Shown: in pieces, positions 53,811-63,939 of the stretch
Numbering within the stretch: the first letter of the stretch is position 1
Layout: every line of letters begins with the position of its first letter
DNA from: Planctomycetaceae bacterium
Lineage (GTDB): Bacteria; Planctomycetota; Planctomycetia; Planctomycetales; Planctomycetaceae
DNA length: 64,000 nt
Direction of reading: 5' to 3'
NCBI GenBank assembly: GCA_029243145.1
Contig: JAQWSQ010000017.1
Location: 1 to 64,000 of the forward strand
Notes under the pieces: model-generated
Database searches by the model: none
What the model was told of the DNA's origin: nothing
What the model saw: the letters and a program-made list of their open reading frames with translations, nothing else
Program-made: the position numbers and the translations under genes

Positions 53811-54099
53811 AGATAGACCTTCCCTGGTCGGTTTTTCCGGCCAAGCCGGACATTGGGGTCATATCGGTTGTCGCTTCGCAGCAGACGTAGGAATGCTGAC
53901 GATATCGCGGCTTTGTTAGCAGGGTGGCGACAGTTCTGCGGGATGATCCGGTTGTGACGAGCGGTTGGGATGATCGCGTTCTCACCGGCATTGTGAACGG
54001 TGGGAATGCAAATATCAGACTCTGTGTGGTGTTAACTCTCCTACTCGGTGTTATCCTTAAAGTCTTCCAAAAACGCCTGCTTTGAAAGGTCGCTGATCC

Positions 54100-55419
54100 A
54101 TGAAACCATTGGGATTCGTCTTACTCATCATCACCAGCATGGCTCTCTCTGCCTGTACTCCCACGGTTTCCACTTCCGAAATGGAAGTCAACAAAGACAA
54201 ATTGATCCCGGTCAAAACAGTGGCGGTGGAAGAAGTCAAACTCGAACACACGACAACTCAGCCAGCCACCGTGCGTCCTTTTTACCAAGCAGAAATTCAA
54301 GCACGTGTCTCGGGTTACGTGGAAGAAGTGAAAGTCGATATTGGTGATCCGGTCAAGGAAAACCAGGTATTGGCCATCCTCTCCATCCCGGAAATGAAGA
54401 AACAGGTCGCCGTGATGAATTCCAAAATTAAACGATACCAAGCACTCGAAACACAAGCACTCGCTGGTATCGAACTCGCGAAAGCGGATATCGTTTCTTC
54501 TCAGGCACAATTCACACAGGCCAAATCGGAATTGAACCGAGTGGCCGCTTCATTGGCGGCTGCTGAAGCAGAATTCCAACGGACAGAAGATCTCGTCCAA
54601 CGACAATCTTTGGCTCCTCGAGTCCTCGACGAAGTTCGGAAAAAAAGGGATTCGGAAAAAGCGGCTCTCGAAGCCGTTAAGTCCTCCATCCTCTCTGCCG
54701 AAGCCAACGTGACTGTCTCTCAAGCTCGACAAGCGGCCGCAGAGGCCGATTTGAGTGTCGCAAAAGCAGACACTAAGATCGCCCAAAGTGAACTCGAAGA
54801 ACTGAACGTCATGATTGAATACGGTGTTTTGAAAGCTCCGTTTGCTGGTGTCGTCACGGCACGTTCGATTGATCCCGGTGACCTTGTCCGAAATCTGGAA
54901 TCGAGCAAAAGCGGACATTCGTTATTCGTGATTAGCCAGATCAGCACAGTCCGTGTGCAGATTCCTATCCCTGAAATTGATGCCGTGCGAGTGAATCGTG
55001 GTGATCAAGTGACGCTCTCTTTTCCGTTCTATAAGGATGAACCAGAAATCAAAGGTTTGGTCTCACGATTGACGCAAAGTCTCGATTCACATTCTGGCAC
55101 AATGTTGATCGAAGTCGATATTGATAACGCGAAGGGCAAACTATTGCCGGGAATGTTCGGTCAGGCATCGATTAACCTCTCCACGAAAGTTGCCTCCCAC
55201 ACACTTCCCGCTCGGGCAGTTCGTTTCACAGAAGCCGGTGAAGCCTATGTCTATGTTCTCGACAAAGACAAAACTGTCTCCGTGATCGATGTGAAAACTG
55301 GATTCGATGATGGCAACACTATCGAAATTGTCTCGGGTGTTGAGACGGGACAGGATGTTATCGACGCACATCGCGAACGCTTCACTAACGGTCAAAAAGT
55401 CAATGTTCTGCAAGACTGA
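54100..55419 (+). CDS. RND efflux periplasmic adaptor (membrane fusion lipoprotein)
   Basis: A 439-residue adaptor with a lipoprotein signal ending MALSAC (Cys19). The barrel-sandwich half begins RPFYQAEIQARVSGYVEEVKVDIGDPVKENQVLAIL and resumes APFAGVVTARSIDPGDLVRN, with a long coiled coil between (about residues 105-235). A beta-barrel domain (VRVQIPIPEIDAVRVNRGDQV) and a membrane-proximal domain close the protein. It links the RND permease to the TolC channel. It is 57 bases upstream of the permease gene, on the same strand. Confidence 0.93.
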   Translation: MKPLGFVLLIITSMALSACTPTVSTSEMEVNKDKLIPVKTVAVEEVKLEHTTTQPATVRPFYQAEIQARVSGYVEEVKVDIGDPVKENQVLAILSIPEMKKQVAVMNSKIKRYQALETQALAGIELAKADIVSSQAQFTQAKSELNRVAASLAAAEAEFQRTEDLVQRQSLAPRVLDEVRKKRDSEKAALEAVKSSILSAEANVTVSQARQAAAEADLSVAKADTKIAQSELEELNVMIEYGVLKAPFAGVVTARSIDPGDLVRNLESSKSGHSLFVISQISTVRVQIPIPEIDAVRVNRGDQVTLSFPFYKDEPEIKGLVSRLTQSLDSHSGTMLIEVDIDNAKGKLLPGMFGQASINLSTKVASHTLPARAVRFTEAGEAYVYVLDKDKTVSVIDVKTGFDDGNTIEIVSGVETGQDVIDAHRERFTNGQKVNVLQD

Positions 55420-55476
55420 TGATTCCCCGGTTTTAGATTCATGAGATCCTTCGCCGCTTAAAAGAAACGCCAACCC

Positions 55477-58400
55477 ATGGGACTGATCAACTTCTCCCTG
55501 AAAAATCCTTTTGCAGTTCTCTCTGGGGCCATCGCGGCTTGTCTGCTTGGGCTGGCAGTGATCCCCGGTATTACCATTGATATTCTTCCCGACTTCAAAG
55601 AGCCCGTGGTCGTCAGTTATTTTTCCTATCCCGGTTTACCCACGATGGACATGGAAAAGTCGGTGACTTCGCGTGTCGAACGCGCCTTAACGCTAGCTGG
55701 TAAAATCGAGCATCAGGAATCACGGACAGTCCCCGGAGCTACCGTCATCAAGGTGTTCTTCCAGCCGGGCGCTGATCCAAGTTCGGCAATGAACGATATC
55801 GTGAATCTCGAAGCGAGCGACATGTTCCACTTACCACCGGGGATTGAATGGCCGTTCACTCTGCGGAGTGAACCCGCGAACCTGCCCGTTGTGCTAGCTG
55901 CGATATCGGGAGAAGGGATGGGAGAATCGCAGTTGTATCAGATTGGTTATTACGCGGTCCGAAACAAAATGGGGGGGCTCAAAGGAGTTCAGATTCCACA
56001 CCCGTTTGGCGGGAAATTCCGTCAGATGATGGTCTATGTTGATCCTGGAAAGTTACAGGCACATCACATCAGCGCAACCGAAGTCGTGGAAGCGATGCGC
56101 AAATCGAATCTCGTTCTTGCTGCCGGGTCTGCCCGCATCGGAGGGACCGATTATCAGATTCATCCTCGGAATACACTTCCCACAACCGATGAAATTGCCG
56201 CGATCCCGGTGGCTGTCCGGGATGGTCGCCCGATATTTATTCGCGATGTCGGCCGCGTCGTCGATGATGCAGCCCTGCAATACAATGTGGTACGTGTGAA
56301 TGGAAAACGATCCGTTTATTGCCCGTTGCTACGTGAACCGGGAGAAAACACAATTGCCGTCGTTGACCGAATTTATGAAGGAATCGCGACCGAAATTCCG
56401 AATATGAAAGCTCGCGGCGACATTCCTGAAGAGACGGAAGTGACGCTGGTTTCCGATCAGTCGCAGTATATTCGGAAAGCGATGACAAACCTTTACCGTC
56501 AGGTTGGGTTGGGAGCGGCGTTGGTGGCCGTTGTTGTCTTCGTCTTTTTGAGACGCCTGATTCCGACGATTGTGATCGTCTCGACGATCGTACTGGCAAT
56601 CTTGATCGGAGCACTCGGTTTTGCCTTTACCGGACAAACGATTAACGTCATGACGTTGGGGGGGATCGCTCTCGCCATCGGCACGGTTGTGGACGCGGGG
56701 ATTGTGGTGGTCGAAAACATTATCCGTCATCAACGGATGGGGAAATCAGGTCTCGATGCGGCTCGCGAAGGAACCGCTGAAGTTGCTGGTCCAATTTTCG
56801 CTGGAACCATTACAACATTGGCCGTTTTTCTGCCGGCCATATTTCTCACCGGCATGATTAAATACCTGTTCCAACCACTCTCACTCGCTGCGACATTTAC
56901 GATTGGTGCTTCCTACATTCTTGCTTTGACGGTTGTGCCAGCGTTTTGTGCAAGATTCGTACGGGAGCGAGTTCAGCAAAAAAGTGATCCGGCGACGACG
57001 ACTGAAGATGATTCGACCAAGCCGCGCGGTCTCTACGGAAACTTGCTCGCTGGATTCTTGAAAACACCCGCACTCACGGCACTAGTTATTATCGTGGGGG
57101 TGGGATTCTCCTTCACTCTCTGGCCATTTCTTGGCAGCGAACTCTTCCCGAACGTCGATGCCGGAACGTTTGAATTGCGCATCAAAACAACTCCCGGTAC
57201 AGAATTACTGGAAACGGAAAAGTTGGTCGCAAGACTCGAAGACTCCATTCAAGAAGTGATTCCCGCAGAGCAGATCGAAACACTGATCTCGAATATCGGC
57301 CTCCCTGTTGGTAAGGGAGCTGGTTTTTCGACGGTTCTCAGTTCCAACTCTGGCCCCGACACCGCTTACATTATTGTCAACATGAAGCAGGCAGGACGAC
57401 GCACCAGCACTGAAACCTACATCAAACAATTGCGCTCCAAACTCAACGACGAGTACCCCATGGAAAAATTCCTGTTTGTCTCGGGAGGAATTGTGAACAT
57501 GGCTCTCAACAAAGGTGTTCCCGTTCCGATCAGTGTTCAGCTTTCGGCAGGAACTCTGGGGCAGTGTCGAGATGCTGCCGAGCGAGTCGTCGATGTACTC
57601 AAAGAAATTCCCGGAACGGCCGATGTTCAGATTGCCCAATCATTGGATTACCCACAGTTTGATGTCAAAGTCGATCGAACTCGGGCCAAATACCTAGGCC
57701 TCGATCAGGAAGAAGTGGCTCAAACGATCTTAACGGCGCTCGGTTCGAGTGTCGGGTATGCTCCGACAATCTGGATTGACCCCAAGTCGGGTGTCGACTT
57801 CTTCATGGGTGTACAATATGAAGACAACCAGATGGAATCGCTTGACGAAATTCGCAACATTCCGCTTTCACTGGAGACTCCCGACGGTCCTATCACAATC
57901 CCGCTTTCCAACATTGCGAAAATCAATCGGGTGACGATTCCTGGTGAAATTCAGCATTACAATATCTCCCGAGTGAACGATGTGCATGTGAATGTCACCG
58001 GAAGAGATATTGGCTCGGTGGCCCGTGATGTCGAGAATGCATTGGCCGAAATGGAATTTGAAAACGGCGTCGCTGCGACCATTCGTGGTCCCGTTGAAAC
58101 CATGAAGTCGGGCATGTCATTACTGGGAGTAGGTCTTGCGGTTGCCGGTTTGCTGGTTTACCTCGTGTTGATGGCCCAGTTCCGTTCGTTCCTCGATCCC
58201 CTGATCATCATGATCGCCGTACCTTTAGGACTTGGCGGCGTGATTACCGTGTTGTACCTGACAAAGACAAATATCAACATTCAGTCGCTGATGGGGACGT
58301 TGATGATGATCGGCGTGGTGGTGAATAACTCGATCCTGTTGGTGGAATTCGCCAATCGTCGCCGAGAAGAAGGGCTTTCATCTGCGGATGCCGCTTTGTC

Positions 58401-58626
58401 GGCTGCCCAAGTTCGATTGCGTCCGATCCTGATGACCTCACTCACGCTGGTCGCCTCAATGTTACCGCTGGCAATTCAATTTACACCGGGGAATGAAGCG
58501 ATGATCCCACTCGCTCGTGCATTGCTGGGAGGCATGATCGTCTCGACCGTGCTGACTCTCATCTTGGTGCCTTGCATCTATTCTCTCGTGCATCGGGACG
58601 AGAGCGCGAAGCCAGTGACAACTTAA
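55477..58626 (+). CDS. RND-family efflux permease
   Basis: A 1049-residue inner-membrane proton antiporter with 12 predicted helices and two large periplasmic domains. N-terminal FSLKNPFAVLSGAIAACLLG, then PDFKEPVVVSYFSYPGLPTMDMEKSVTSRVERAL, the ALAIGTVVDAGIVVVENI helix 4 (about residues 395-415), and in the second half VYLVLMAQFRSFLDPLIIMIAVPLGLGGV and GVVVNNSILLVEFANRR. The proton-relay site at helix 4 has one Asp followed by Ala, as in metal-exporting CusA-type members, instead of the Asp-Asp of AcrB. Its substrate may be metal, drug or lipid; only the general transport role is certain. Confidence 0.95.
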   Translation: MGLINFSLKNPFAVLSGAIAACLLGLAVIPGITIDILPDFKEPVVVSYFSYPGLPTMDMEKSVTSRVERALTLAGKIEHQESRTVPGATVIKVFFQPGADPSSAMNDIVNLEASDMFHLPPGIEWPFTLRSEPANLPVVLAAISGEGMGESQLYQIGYYAVRNKMGGLKGVQIPHPFGGKFRQMMVYVDPGKLQAHHISATEVVEAMRKSNLVLAAGSARIGGTDYQIHPRNTLPTTDEIAAIPVAVRDGRPIFIRDVGRVVDDAALQYNVVRVNGKRSVYCPLLREPGENTIAVVDRIYEGIATEIPNMKARGDIPEETEVTLVSDQSQYIRKAMTNLYRQVGLGAALVAVVVFVFLRRLIPTIVIVSTIVLAILIGALGFAFTGQTINVMTLGGIALAIGTVVDAGIVVVENIIRHQRMGKSGLDAAREGTAEVAGPIFAGTITTLAVFLPAIFLTGMIKYLFQPLSLAATFTIGASYILALTVVPAFCARFVRERVQQKSDPATTTEDDSTKPRGLYGNLLAGFLKTPALTALVIIVGVGFSFTLWPFLGSELFPNVDAGTFELRIKTTPGTELLETEKLVARLEDSIQEVIPAEQIETLISNIGLPVGKGAGFSTVLSSNSGPDTAYIIVNMKQAGRRTSTETYIKQLRSKLNDEYPMEKFLFVSGGIVNMALNKGVPVPISVQLSAGTLGQCRDAAERVVDVLKEIPGTADVQIAQSLDYPQFDVKVDRTRAKYLGLDQEEVAQTILTALGSSVGYAPTIWIDPKSGVDFFMGVQYEDNQMESLDEIRNIPLSLETPDGPITIPLSNIAKINRVTIPGEIQHYNISRVNDVHVNVTGRDIGSVARDVENALAEMEFENGVAATIRGPVETMKSGMSLLGVGLAVAGLLVYLVLMAQFRSFLDPLIIMIAVPLGLGGVITVLYLTKTNINIQSLMGTLMMIGVVVNNSILLVEFANRRREEGLSSADAALSAAQVRLRPILMTSLTLVASMLPLAIQFTPGNEAMIPLARALLGGMIVSTVLTLILVPCIYSLVHRDESAKPVTT

Positions 58627-58756
58627 TGGACGGCTTTCTCGGTGAGGGACTACAATCTTGCGAGTTTGACAGGCCATGAATGACGGTATTTGACAGTGTG
58701 TCTAGAGTATTAGTAATTAGTCCCCATCAAGTCGTCCCAAGCACGAGGTTTCTGTC

Positions 58757-59329
58757 ATGCGTTTTCTATCAATCGTTGTCGCTAGCGTATTGGGCAGCAT
58801 GGGGGGCGTCTTTGCCGACGAGAACTCCCGCGAATTATTCTCGTTCACCACGCCCACGGACAGCCGACAATGGCAGCCCGTGAATGATGGTGTGATGGGC
58901 GGACGTTCTGTCGGGCAGTTCGAAATCACCAACGATGAGACTATGAAATTCTTTGGAACACTTTCGCTGAAAAATAATGGTGGTTTCGCTTCAGTGCGGA
59001 GCAGAGCGTCAAAATTGAATCTCACAAAAGGTGATCAACTTGTGATGCGAGTTCGAGGTGATGGTCGCAACTATACATTCAATTTGTACGTTCCCACACG
59101 TAGGATCGCGTTTTCATATCGTGAAGAGTTTGAGACCAAAAAGGATGAGTGGGTGGAAGTGGTATTGCCGTTGGAGCAATTCAAAGCGACTTCGTTTGGG
59201 CGAGAGCTACGAAATCAATCACTTGATCCCGCAACCGTTAGTGGTATCGGGATTTTATTGGGAGACAAAAAGGAAGGTCCATTTGTATTAGAAATCGATT
59301 GGATCAAAGTACAATCGGGGTCAGAGTGA
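58757..59329 (+). CDS. CIA30-family exported protein
   Basis: A 190-residue protein with a signal peptide (about residues 1-20), then WQPVNDGVMGGRSVGQFEI, the signature of the CIA30 / NDUFAF1-like fold, and FFGTLSLKNNGGFASVRSR and DGRNYTFNLYVPT. The end SGIGILLGDKKEGPFVLEIDWIKV fits the galactose-binding-like jelly roll of the family. Bacterial members have no established role; they may bind carbohydrates or assist assembly of complexes. It stands alone after the efflux operon. Confidence 0.9.
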   Translation: MRFLSIVVASVLGSMGGVFADENSRELFSFTTPTDSRQWQPVNDGVMGGRSVGQFEITNDETMKFFGTLSLKNNGGFASVRSRASKLNLTKGDQLVMRVRGDGRNYTFNLYVPTRRIAFSYREEFETKKDEWVEVVLPLEQFKATSFGRELRNQSLDPATVSGIGILLGDKKEGPFVLEIDWIKVQSGSE

Positions 59330-59362
59330 GTCTGCTAATATAATTGAGACATCATGCGGAAT

Positions 59363-59390
59363 CTTTCAACAAGAGATATTCTGTTGAAAG
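59363..59390. terminator. Hairpin between convergent genes, possible bidirectional terminator
   Basis: Perfect 9-bp stem CTTTCAACA / TGTTGAAAG with a 10-base loop, lying between the CIA30 stop and the NtrC-type regulator stop. There is no T run, so efficiency is doubtful. Confidence 0.5.
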
Positions 59391-59397
59391 CCAGTAA

Positions 59398-60807
59398 CTA
59401 AAGGTCGTATTCTTTGATCTTACGATAGAGCGTTCGTTCGCCGATGCCGAGAATCTTGGCGGTTTCCTCCCGCTTGCCGTCGGTCAATTCGAGCGCTTTG
59501 CTGATGTAATATTTTTCGACATCATTCAGATTCTTGCCGACCAGTTGATCGACTCCTGAGACACCACTGGCGATCTCTTCTTCGGTCAATTCCCCCGCGA
59601 GTTCTGCGACTTCGTCGGGAAGATCGTCAACATCCAACAGGCCATCAGTATCCAGCACCATCATTCGTTCGACAGCATTGCGAAGTTGGCGGATATTTCC
59701 GGGCCAATCATATTCAAAGAGTGCATGTCGAGCGCGACGTGAGAACCCTTGGACCTCTTTACCATAACGCTCCGAGAGTTCTTTCACAAAATGGTTCATG
59801 AGGAGGTCCAGGTCTCCCTGACGGTCTCGCAATGGTGGTAGCTCAATCCGAACGACACTTAATCGGTAGTAAAGATCTTCGCGAAACCTTTTATCGGCAA
59901 CCATTTGTTTGATATCTGCATTGGTGGCGGCGACCAGTCTCACGTTGACTTCGAGTTCGTCATTCGAACCAAGCCGTGTGATCTTACGATCTTCGAGAAC
60001 GCGCAACAATTTGACCTGGATGTCGAGTGGCATCTCGCCGACTTCGTCCAGAAAGAGCGTCCCGCCGTTTGCATGTTCGAACTTACCAATCCGCTTCCCC
60101 ACGGCACCCGTGAATGCTCCCGCTTCATGACCAAACAATTCGCTTTCCAGAATACTTTCTGGTAAAGCCGCAATATTGAGTGGTACGAATGGCTTATTTT
60201 TGCGAGGAGAGTTTTGATGAATCGCGCGGGCTACCAGCTCTTTGCCCGTTCCGCTTGCTCCCTCAATGAGAACAGTGCTATCAGTCGGCGCGACGTTTTT
60301 GAGGATGTCGATGATCCGTTGCATTTGTGGGCTGTTACCAACGACTCCTTCAAACCCAAATTTCTCATCAAGTCGGCGACTCAATTCTGCATTGCGACGA
60401 ATCAAACGAATGTTCGATGCTGCTTTTTCGACCGCCGACCGAAGCTCGGTGATGTCGAGTGGTTTCGAGAGATACGTGAACGCACCATGTTGCATGGCGG
60501 TGACGGCCGAGCTGATCGATCCATGACCGGTCACGACAATCACGGAAGCTTCAGGGAGTTCTTCGCGTGCTTTCTGCAAGACGGCCAATCCGTCGACTTC
60601 TCCCATGACCATATCTGTGACGACAATGTCGTAGTTCTCAGATTCGATCTGAGAGATTCCACGTTCTCCCGAGTTGGCTATGGTGCAATCGCAGCCGATC
60701 TTCTTGAGGGAATCGGCGACAGCCTGCGCATGCGCTTCATCATCATCAACAACCAAGACATCGATGGGGATTTCTTTGAGTTCGCGAGCGTCTTGCTGAT
60801 CTGCCAT
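59398..60807 (-). CDS. NtrC-family sigma-54-dependent response regulator
   Basis: A 469-residue regulator: receiver domain (residues 15-130; acidic pocket DDDE, phospho-acceptor Asp65 in VVTDMVMG, Lys in YLSKPLD), AAA+ domain (about 155-395; Walker [22 protein letters not shown] for contact with sigma-54, Walker [14 protein letters not shown]) and a Fis-type HTH end ([21 protein letters not shown]). It activates sigma-54 promoters when phosphorylated, presumably by the histidine kinase just upstream. Start ATG at 60807. The regulon is unknown. Confidence 0.95.
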   Translation of the reverse strand: MADQQDARELKEIPIDVLVVDDDEAHAQAVADSLKKIGCDCTIANSGERGISQIESENYDIVVTDMVMGEVDGLAVLQKAREELPEASVIVVTGHGSISSAVTAMQHGAFTYLSKPLDITELRSAVEKAASNIRLIRRNAELSRRLDEKFGFEGVVGNSPQMQRIIDILKNVAPTDSTVLIEGASGTGKELVARAIHQNSPRKNKPFVPLNIAALPESILESELFGHEAGAFTGAVGKRIGKFEHANGGTLFLDEVGEMPLDIQVKLLRVLEDRKITRLGSNDELEVNVRLVAATNADIKQMVADKRFREDLYYRLSVVRIELPPLRDRQGDLDLLMNHFVKELSERYGKEVQGFSRRARHALFEYDWPGNIRQLRNAVERMMVLDTDGLLDVDDLPDEVAELAGELTEEEIASGVSGVDQLVGKNLNDVEKYYISKALELTDGKREETAKILGIGERTLYRKIKEYDL

Positions 60808-60919
60808 GAATCGTCCCTCAATCGGTCATATTTGCAGTTTCTGCCGGATTGGCAGTACTGCCATTTGTGCAGGGATCGTACCTGATTGAAACAAGTGAGG
60901 CCAGCGAGTGGGCCTGAAA

Positions 60920-61645
60920 TCAGGGTTTTGGCACCGGAAAGGTGAGAGTCATGCGGGTTCCGCGATCTGGTTCGCTCTCACAAGAGATTTGCCCGCGGTG
61001 TGCTTCGACGATCTTGCGGACAGTCGAGAGTCCCAGACCGCTGCCGTTGGCCTTCCGGGAGTAAAACGCGCGAAAGATTTTTGCACACGCCTCTTTCGGC
61101 ATCCCCTGACCATTATCGATCACCTCCAGAACGACAGCCTCGTTCTTCAGTGATGTTTGCAGTTCAATGACGCCTCCCTCGGGCATGGCGTCGAGAGAGT
61201 TTCGGGCCAGGTTTTGTAAGACCTGTTTCATGAGAACCGAATCGATGGGGATCTCGGGAAGATCGGCTGCCGGGTGGAAGCTGATTTCGACTTTGACAGA
61301 TTCTGCCTGTGGTTTGAAGAAGTCGAGGAACTGTTTTACGACTTCGTTGAGATCGGTAGGTTCTAGCTCAATCTCGCCCACTCGAACAAACTGCAGATAT
61401 GCTTCCAGGATATTTTCCAGATGATTGCATTCCGTCTGGATCGTGTCCAATTTGGTGTGCAGTCGCCTGCTGTTGGCAGATTCATCATCGGGGAGATCTT
61501 CGGCAACCAGCTTGAGGTTCATGCTGATCGTGGAAAGAGGATTCCGAATTTCGTGAGCAAGAGCACCGGCAAGCTCAGCGATCTCGGCATATTGTTTATG
61601 CCAACGCTCAGCTTCGGAAACAGATTCAGAGGTGATGTCCGACAT
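60920..61645 (-). CDS. Soluble sensor histidine kinase without sensor domain
   Basis: A 241-residue kinase with a phosphoacceptor HisKA segment ELAGALAHEIRNPLST (His31) followed by HATPase_c: LMKQVLQNLARNSLDAM (N box), EVIDNGQGMP (G1), SGLGLSTVRKIVEAH (G2) and GTRMTLTFP. There is no membrane helix, PAS, GAF or other input domain; the part before the His is only about 20 residues. Input must come by protein partner. The ATG at 61645 has no upstream extension that looks real. It precedes the NtrC-type regulator by 112 bases; together they form a two-component pair. Confidence 0.92.
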   Translation of the reverse strand: MSDITSESVSEAERWHKQYAEIAELAGALAHEIRNPLSTISMNLKLVAEDLPDDESANSRRLHTKLDTIQTECNHLENILEAYLQFVRVGEIELEPTDLNEVVKQFLDFFKPQAESVKVEISFHPAADLPEIPIDSVLMKQVLQNLARNSLDAMPEGGVIELQTSLKNEAVVLEVIDNGQGMPKEACAKIFRAFYSRKANGSGLGLSTVRKIVEAHRGQISCESEPDRGTRMTLTFPVPKP

Positions 61646-61680
61646 GAGAGGCCGGTATCCCAAAAAGTCACAGGTGCAAA

Positions 61681-61709
61681 GAAAATCCCCCCTCAATATG
61701 AGGGGGGAT
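61681..61709 (-). terminator. Rho-independent terminator downstream of pnp
   Basis: Perfect 11-bp stem ATCCCCCCTCA / TGAGGGGGGAT with a 3-base loop (61685-61709); on the minus strand it is followed by TTTTCTTT. It separates pnp from the histidine kinase gene. Confidence 0.85.
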
Positions 61710-61743
61710 GGAAATTCTCTGAGCTTTGATCACAAGGATCAAA

Positions 61744-63867
61744 CTACTCTTCCTCGCCGCCATCCCCTTCTTCGCCACTCGCTTCGAGTAGCACTTTGCG
61801 GGACAGCTTCACGCGATTTTGATCGTCGACTGCAATCACTTTCACTTCGAGGTAATCGCCGACTTTACAGATATCGGTCACATTCTTGACGAACCCGTCA
61901 GAGAGTTCGGAGATGTGACAGAGTCCATCTTTACCCGGTGCAATTTCAACAAAGGCACCGAAATCTTTGATCGCGGAAACCTTGCCTTTGTAGACGCGGC
62001 CGACTTTGATCTCTTCGGTCAGTGCTTCCACACGAGCCAATGCGGCTTCTGCGGAAGCGGCATCGATCGACGAGACAAGCACGGTGCCATCTTCTTCGAC
62101 ATCCAGGTTCGCGCCGGTTTCTTCCTGAATGGCACGGATGGTTTTTCCACCAGGACCAATCAGCAAGCCGATCTTTTCAGGATCAATTTTGGTTTTGAGC
62201 AATCGCGGTGCGTTGATCGAAATCTCTTTACGAGGTCGAGCAATCACGCTGAGCATGTTTCGCAATAACTCTTTCCGGGCCTCTTTGGCCTGTTCCAAAG
62301 TTGCGCGAATAATGTCTTCGTTGATGCCATCAATTTTCAGGTCGAGCTGAATTCCGGTGACACCTTTTCCAGTTCCCGCAATTTTGAAGTCCATGTCGCC
62401 GAAGTGATCTTCGTCACCCATGATGTCGGTGAGTAGGACATACTTTTCGTCGCTCTCTTTGACAACACCAATCGAAATTCCTGCGACTGGTTGCGAAATG
62501 GGAACTCCGGCATCCATCAATGCGAGAGTCGCAGAGCAAACGGAAGCCATTGAGGAAGACCCGTTCGATTCCATGATGTCGGAGATCAAGCGAATGGTGT
62601 AAGGGAACTTGTCCTTCGGTGGCAAGACTGATTGGACGGATCGTTCGGCCAACATGCCGTGACCAATCTCACGCCGACCCGGTCCACGAATCGGACGCAC
62701 TTCACCGACCGAGAAGGAAGGGAAGTTATAATCGAGCATGAATCGCTTGGAGTATTCTTCCAGCAAGCCATCGACTCGTTGTTGATCGCGAGATGTTCCG
62801 AGGACCAATGTGGCCAACGATTGTGTTTCACCACGCGTGAACAAGGCAGAGCCGTGAACTTTGGGCAGCAGGTCAACATCGCAAGTGATCTTACGCATGT
62901 CGGTCGGAGCTCGTCCGTCGAGACGTTTGCCTTCGAAGATCAACTCTTTGAACACAATCGCTTCGAGGTCATGAAAAGCCGCTTTGAACTGAGACATTGT
63001 CCAGCCCTGTTCGGTCTCTTCGGCACCATCCGGGAAGTATTGTTCTTTGAGTGAAGTCTTCAGTTCTTTCACTGCACCGGCTCGGTCTTGCTTCATGCCG
63101 GCAACTTTGGCGTCTTTCAGAGCGTCCTTCGATTTTGCAATCAGTTCTGTGAGGAACGGGCATTCTCCGGGTGCTTCGAAAGGTGTTTTCTCGACGCCGA
63201 CTTTTTCAGCCAGCTCGATTTGCAGGGCACACAATTCGACAATGTTCTTGTGAGCGAACATGATCGCATCGGCCATCTCATCTTCGGGAAGCTGTTCAGC
63301 AAACCCTTCGATCATGAGAACCGATTCGCTGCTCCCGGCGACGATCAAGTCGAGTGGGCTTTCTGAAGTTTCTTCCACGGTGGGGAAGAGTGTCAATTCT
63401 CCATCGACCATTCCCACACGAACAGCGGCAATAGGGCCGTCGAAAGGAAGGTCTGAAATCGACAGTGCTGCCGAAGCTCCGTTGATGGAAAGCACATCCG
63501 GGTCGTTGAGGCCATCATAGGCCAAAACATTGGACATGATTTGAACCTCATCCTTGTAACCTTTGGGGAACAAGGGGCGAATTGGCCGGTCGGTCAAACG
63601 ACTGGTCAAAATTTCGCGGGTCGTTGGTCGTCCTTCACGCTTCAAGAAGCCACCAGGGAATTTTCCACCGGCTGCAAATCGCTCGCGATAATCACACGTT
63701 AGCGGAAAGAAATCGAGTCCCGGTCTTCCCGGTCCTCCTTGAGTCGCCACAAAAACGACTGTTTCACCATATTGGACAAGGACGGCGGCGGAGGCCTGTT
63801 TCGCAATTTCGCCAGTTGTCAGTTTTAATGTCCGTCCTGCAATCTCCCGTTCGACTGATACCTTCAC
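61744..63867 (-). CDS. pnp: Polyribonucleotide nucleotidyltransferase (PNPase)
   Basis: A 707-residue phosphorolytic 3'-5' exoribonuclease of the RNA degradosome. Two RNase PH domains (about residues 1-145 and 300-460; FFPLTCDYRERFAAGGKFPGGFLKREGRPT, and in the second SLATLVLGTSRDQQRVDGLLEEYSKRFMLDYNFPSFSVGE), a KH domain (IGLLIGPGGKTIRAI, about 565) and a C-terminal S1 domain (GRVYKGKVSAIKDFGAFVEIAPGKDGLCHISEL). All domains are complete. Start is GTG at 63867 with AGGA upstream. Follows rpsO as in most bacteria. Confidence 0.97.
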   Translation of the reverse strand: MKVSVEREIAGRTLKLTTGEIAKQASAAVLVQYGETVVFVATQGGPGRPGLDFFPLTCDYRERFAAGGKFPGGFLKREGRPTTREILTSRLTDRPIRPLFPKGYKDEVQIMSNVLAYDGLNDPDVLSINGASAALSISDLPFDGPIAAVRVGMVDGELTLFPTVEETSESPLDLIVAGSSESVLMIEGFAEQLPEDEMADAIMFAHKNIVELCALQIELAEKVGVEKTPFEAPGECPFLTELIAKSKDALKDAKVAGMKQDRAGAVKELKTSLKEQYFPDGAEETEQGWTMSQFKAAFHDLEAIVFKELIFEGKRLDGRAPTDMRKITCDVDLLPKVHGSALFTRGETQSLATLVLGTSRDQQRVDGLLEEYSKRFMLDYNFPSFSVGEVRPIRGPGRREIGHGMLAERSVQSVLPPKDKFPYTIRLISDIMESNGSSSMASVCSATLALMDAGVPISQPVAGISIGVVKESDEKYVLLTDIMGDEDHFGDMDFKIAGTGKGVTGIQLDLKIDGINEDIIRATLEQAKEARKELLRNMLSVIARPRKEISINAPRLLKTKIDPEKIGLLIGPGGKTIRAIQEETGANLDVEEDGTVLVSSIDAASAEAALARVEALTEEIKVGRVYKGKVSAIKDFGAFVEIAPGKDGLCHISELSDGFVKNVTDICKVGDYLEVKVIAVDDQNRVKLSRKVLLEASGEEGDGGEEE

Positions 63868-63939
63868 TTATAATTCCTGATTCATTCTTACTTCCGACTC
63901 CGACACAATTGCGTCGAAGGAAGCTCCCCACGGGGATGA
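63868..63939 (-). promoter_or_regulatory. rpsO-pnp intercistronic hairpins
   Basis: The 72 bases between rpsO and pnp hold, in the minus-strand sense, a small CCCC-GT-GGGG hairpin and CGACGC-AATT-GTGTCG (one G-T pair). In E. coli the same position carries an RNase III-cut stem-loop controlling pnp. Structure is seen; regulation here is inferred. Confidence 0.45.
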
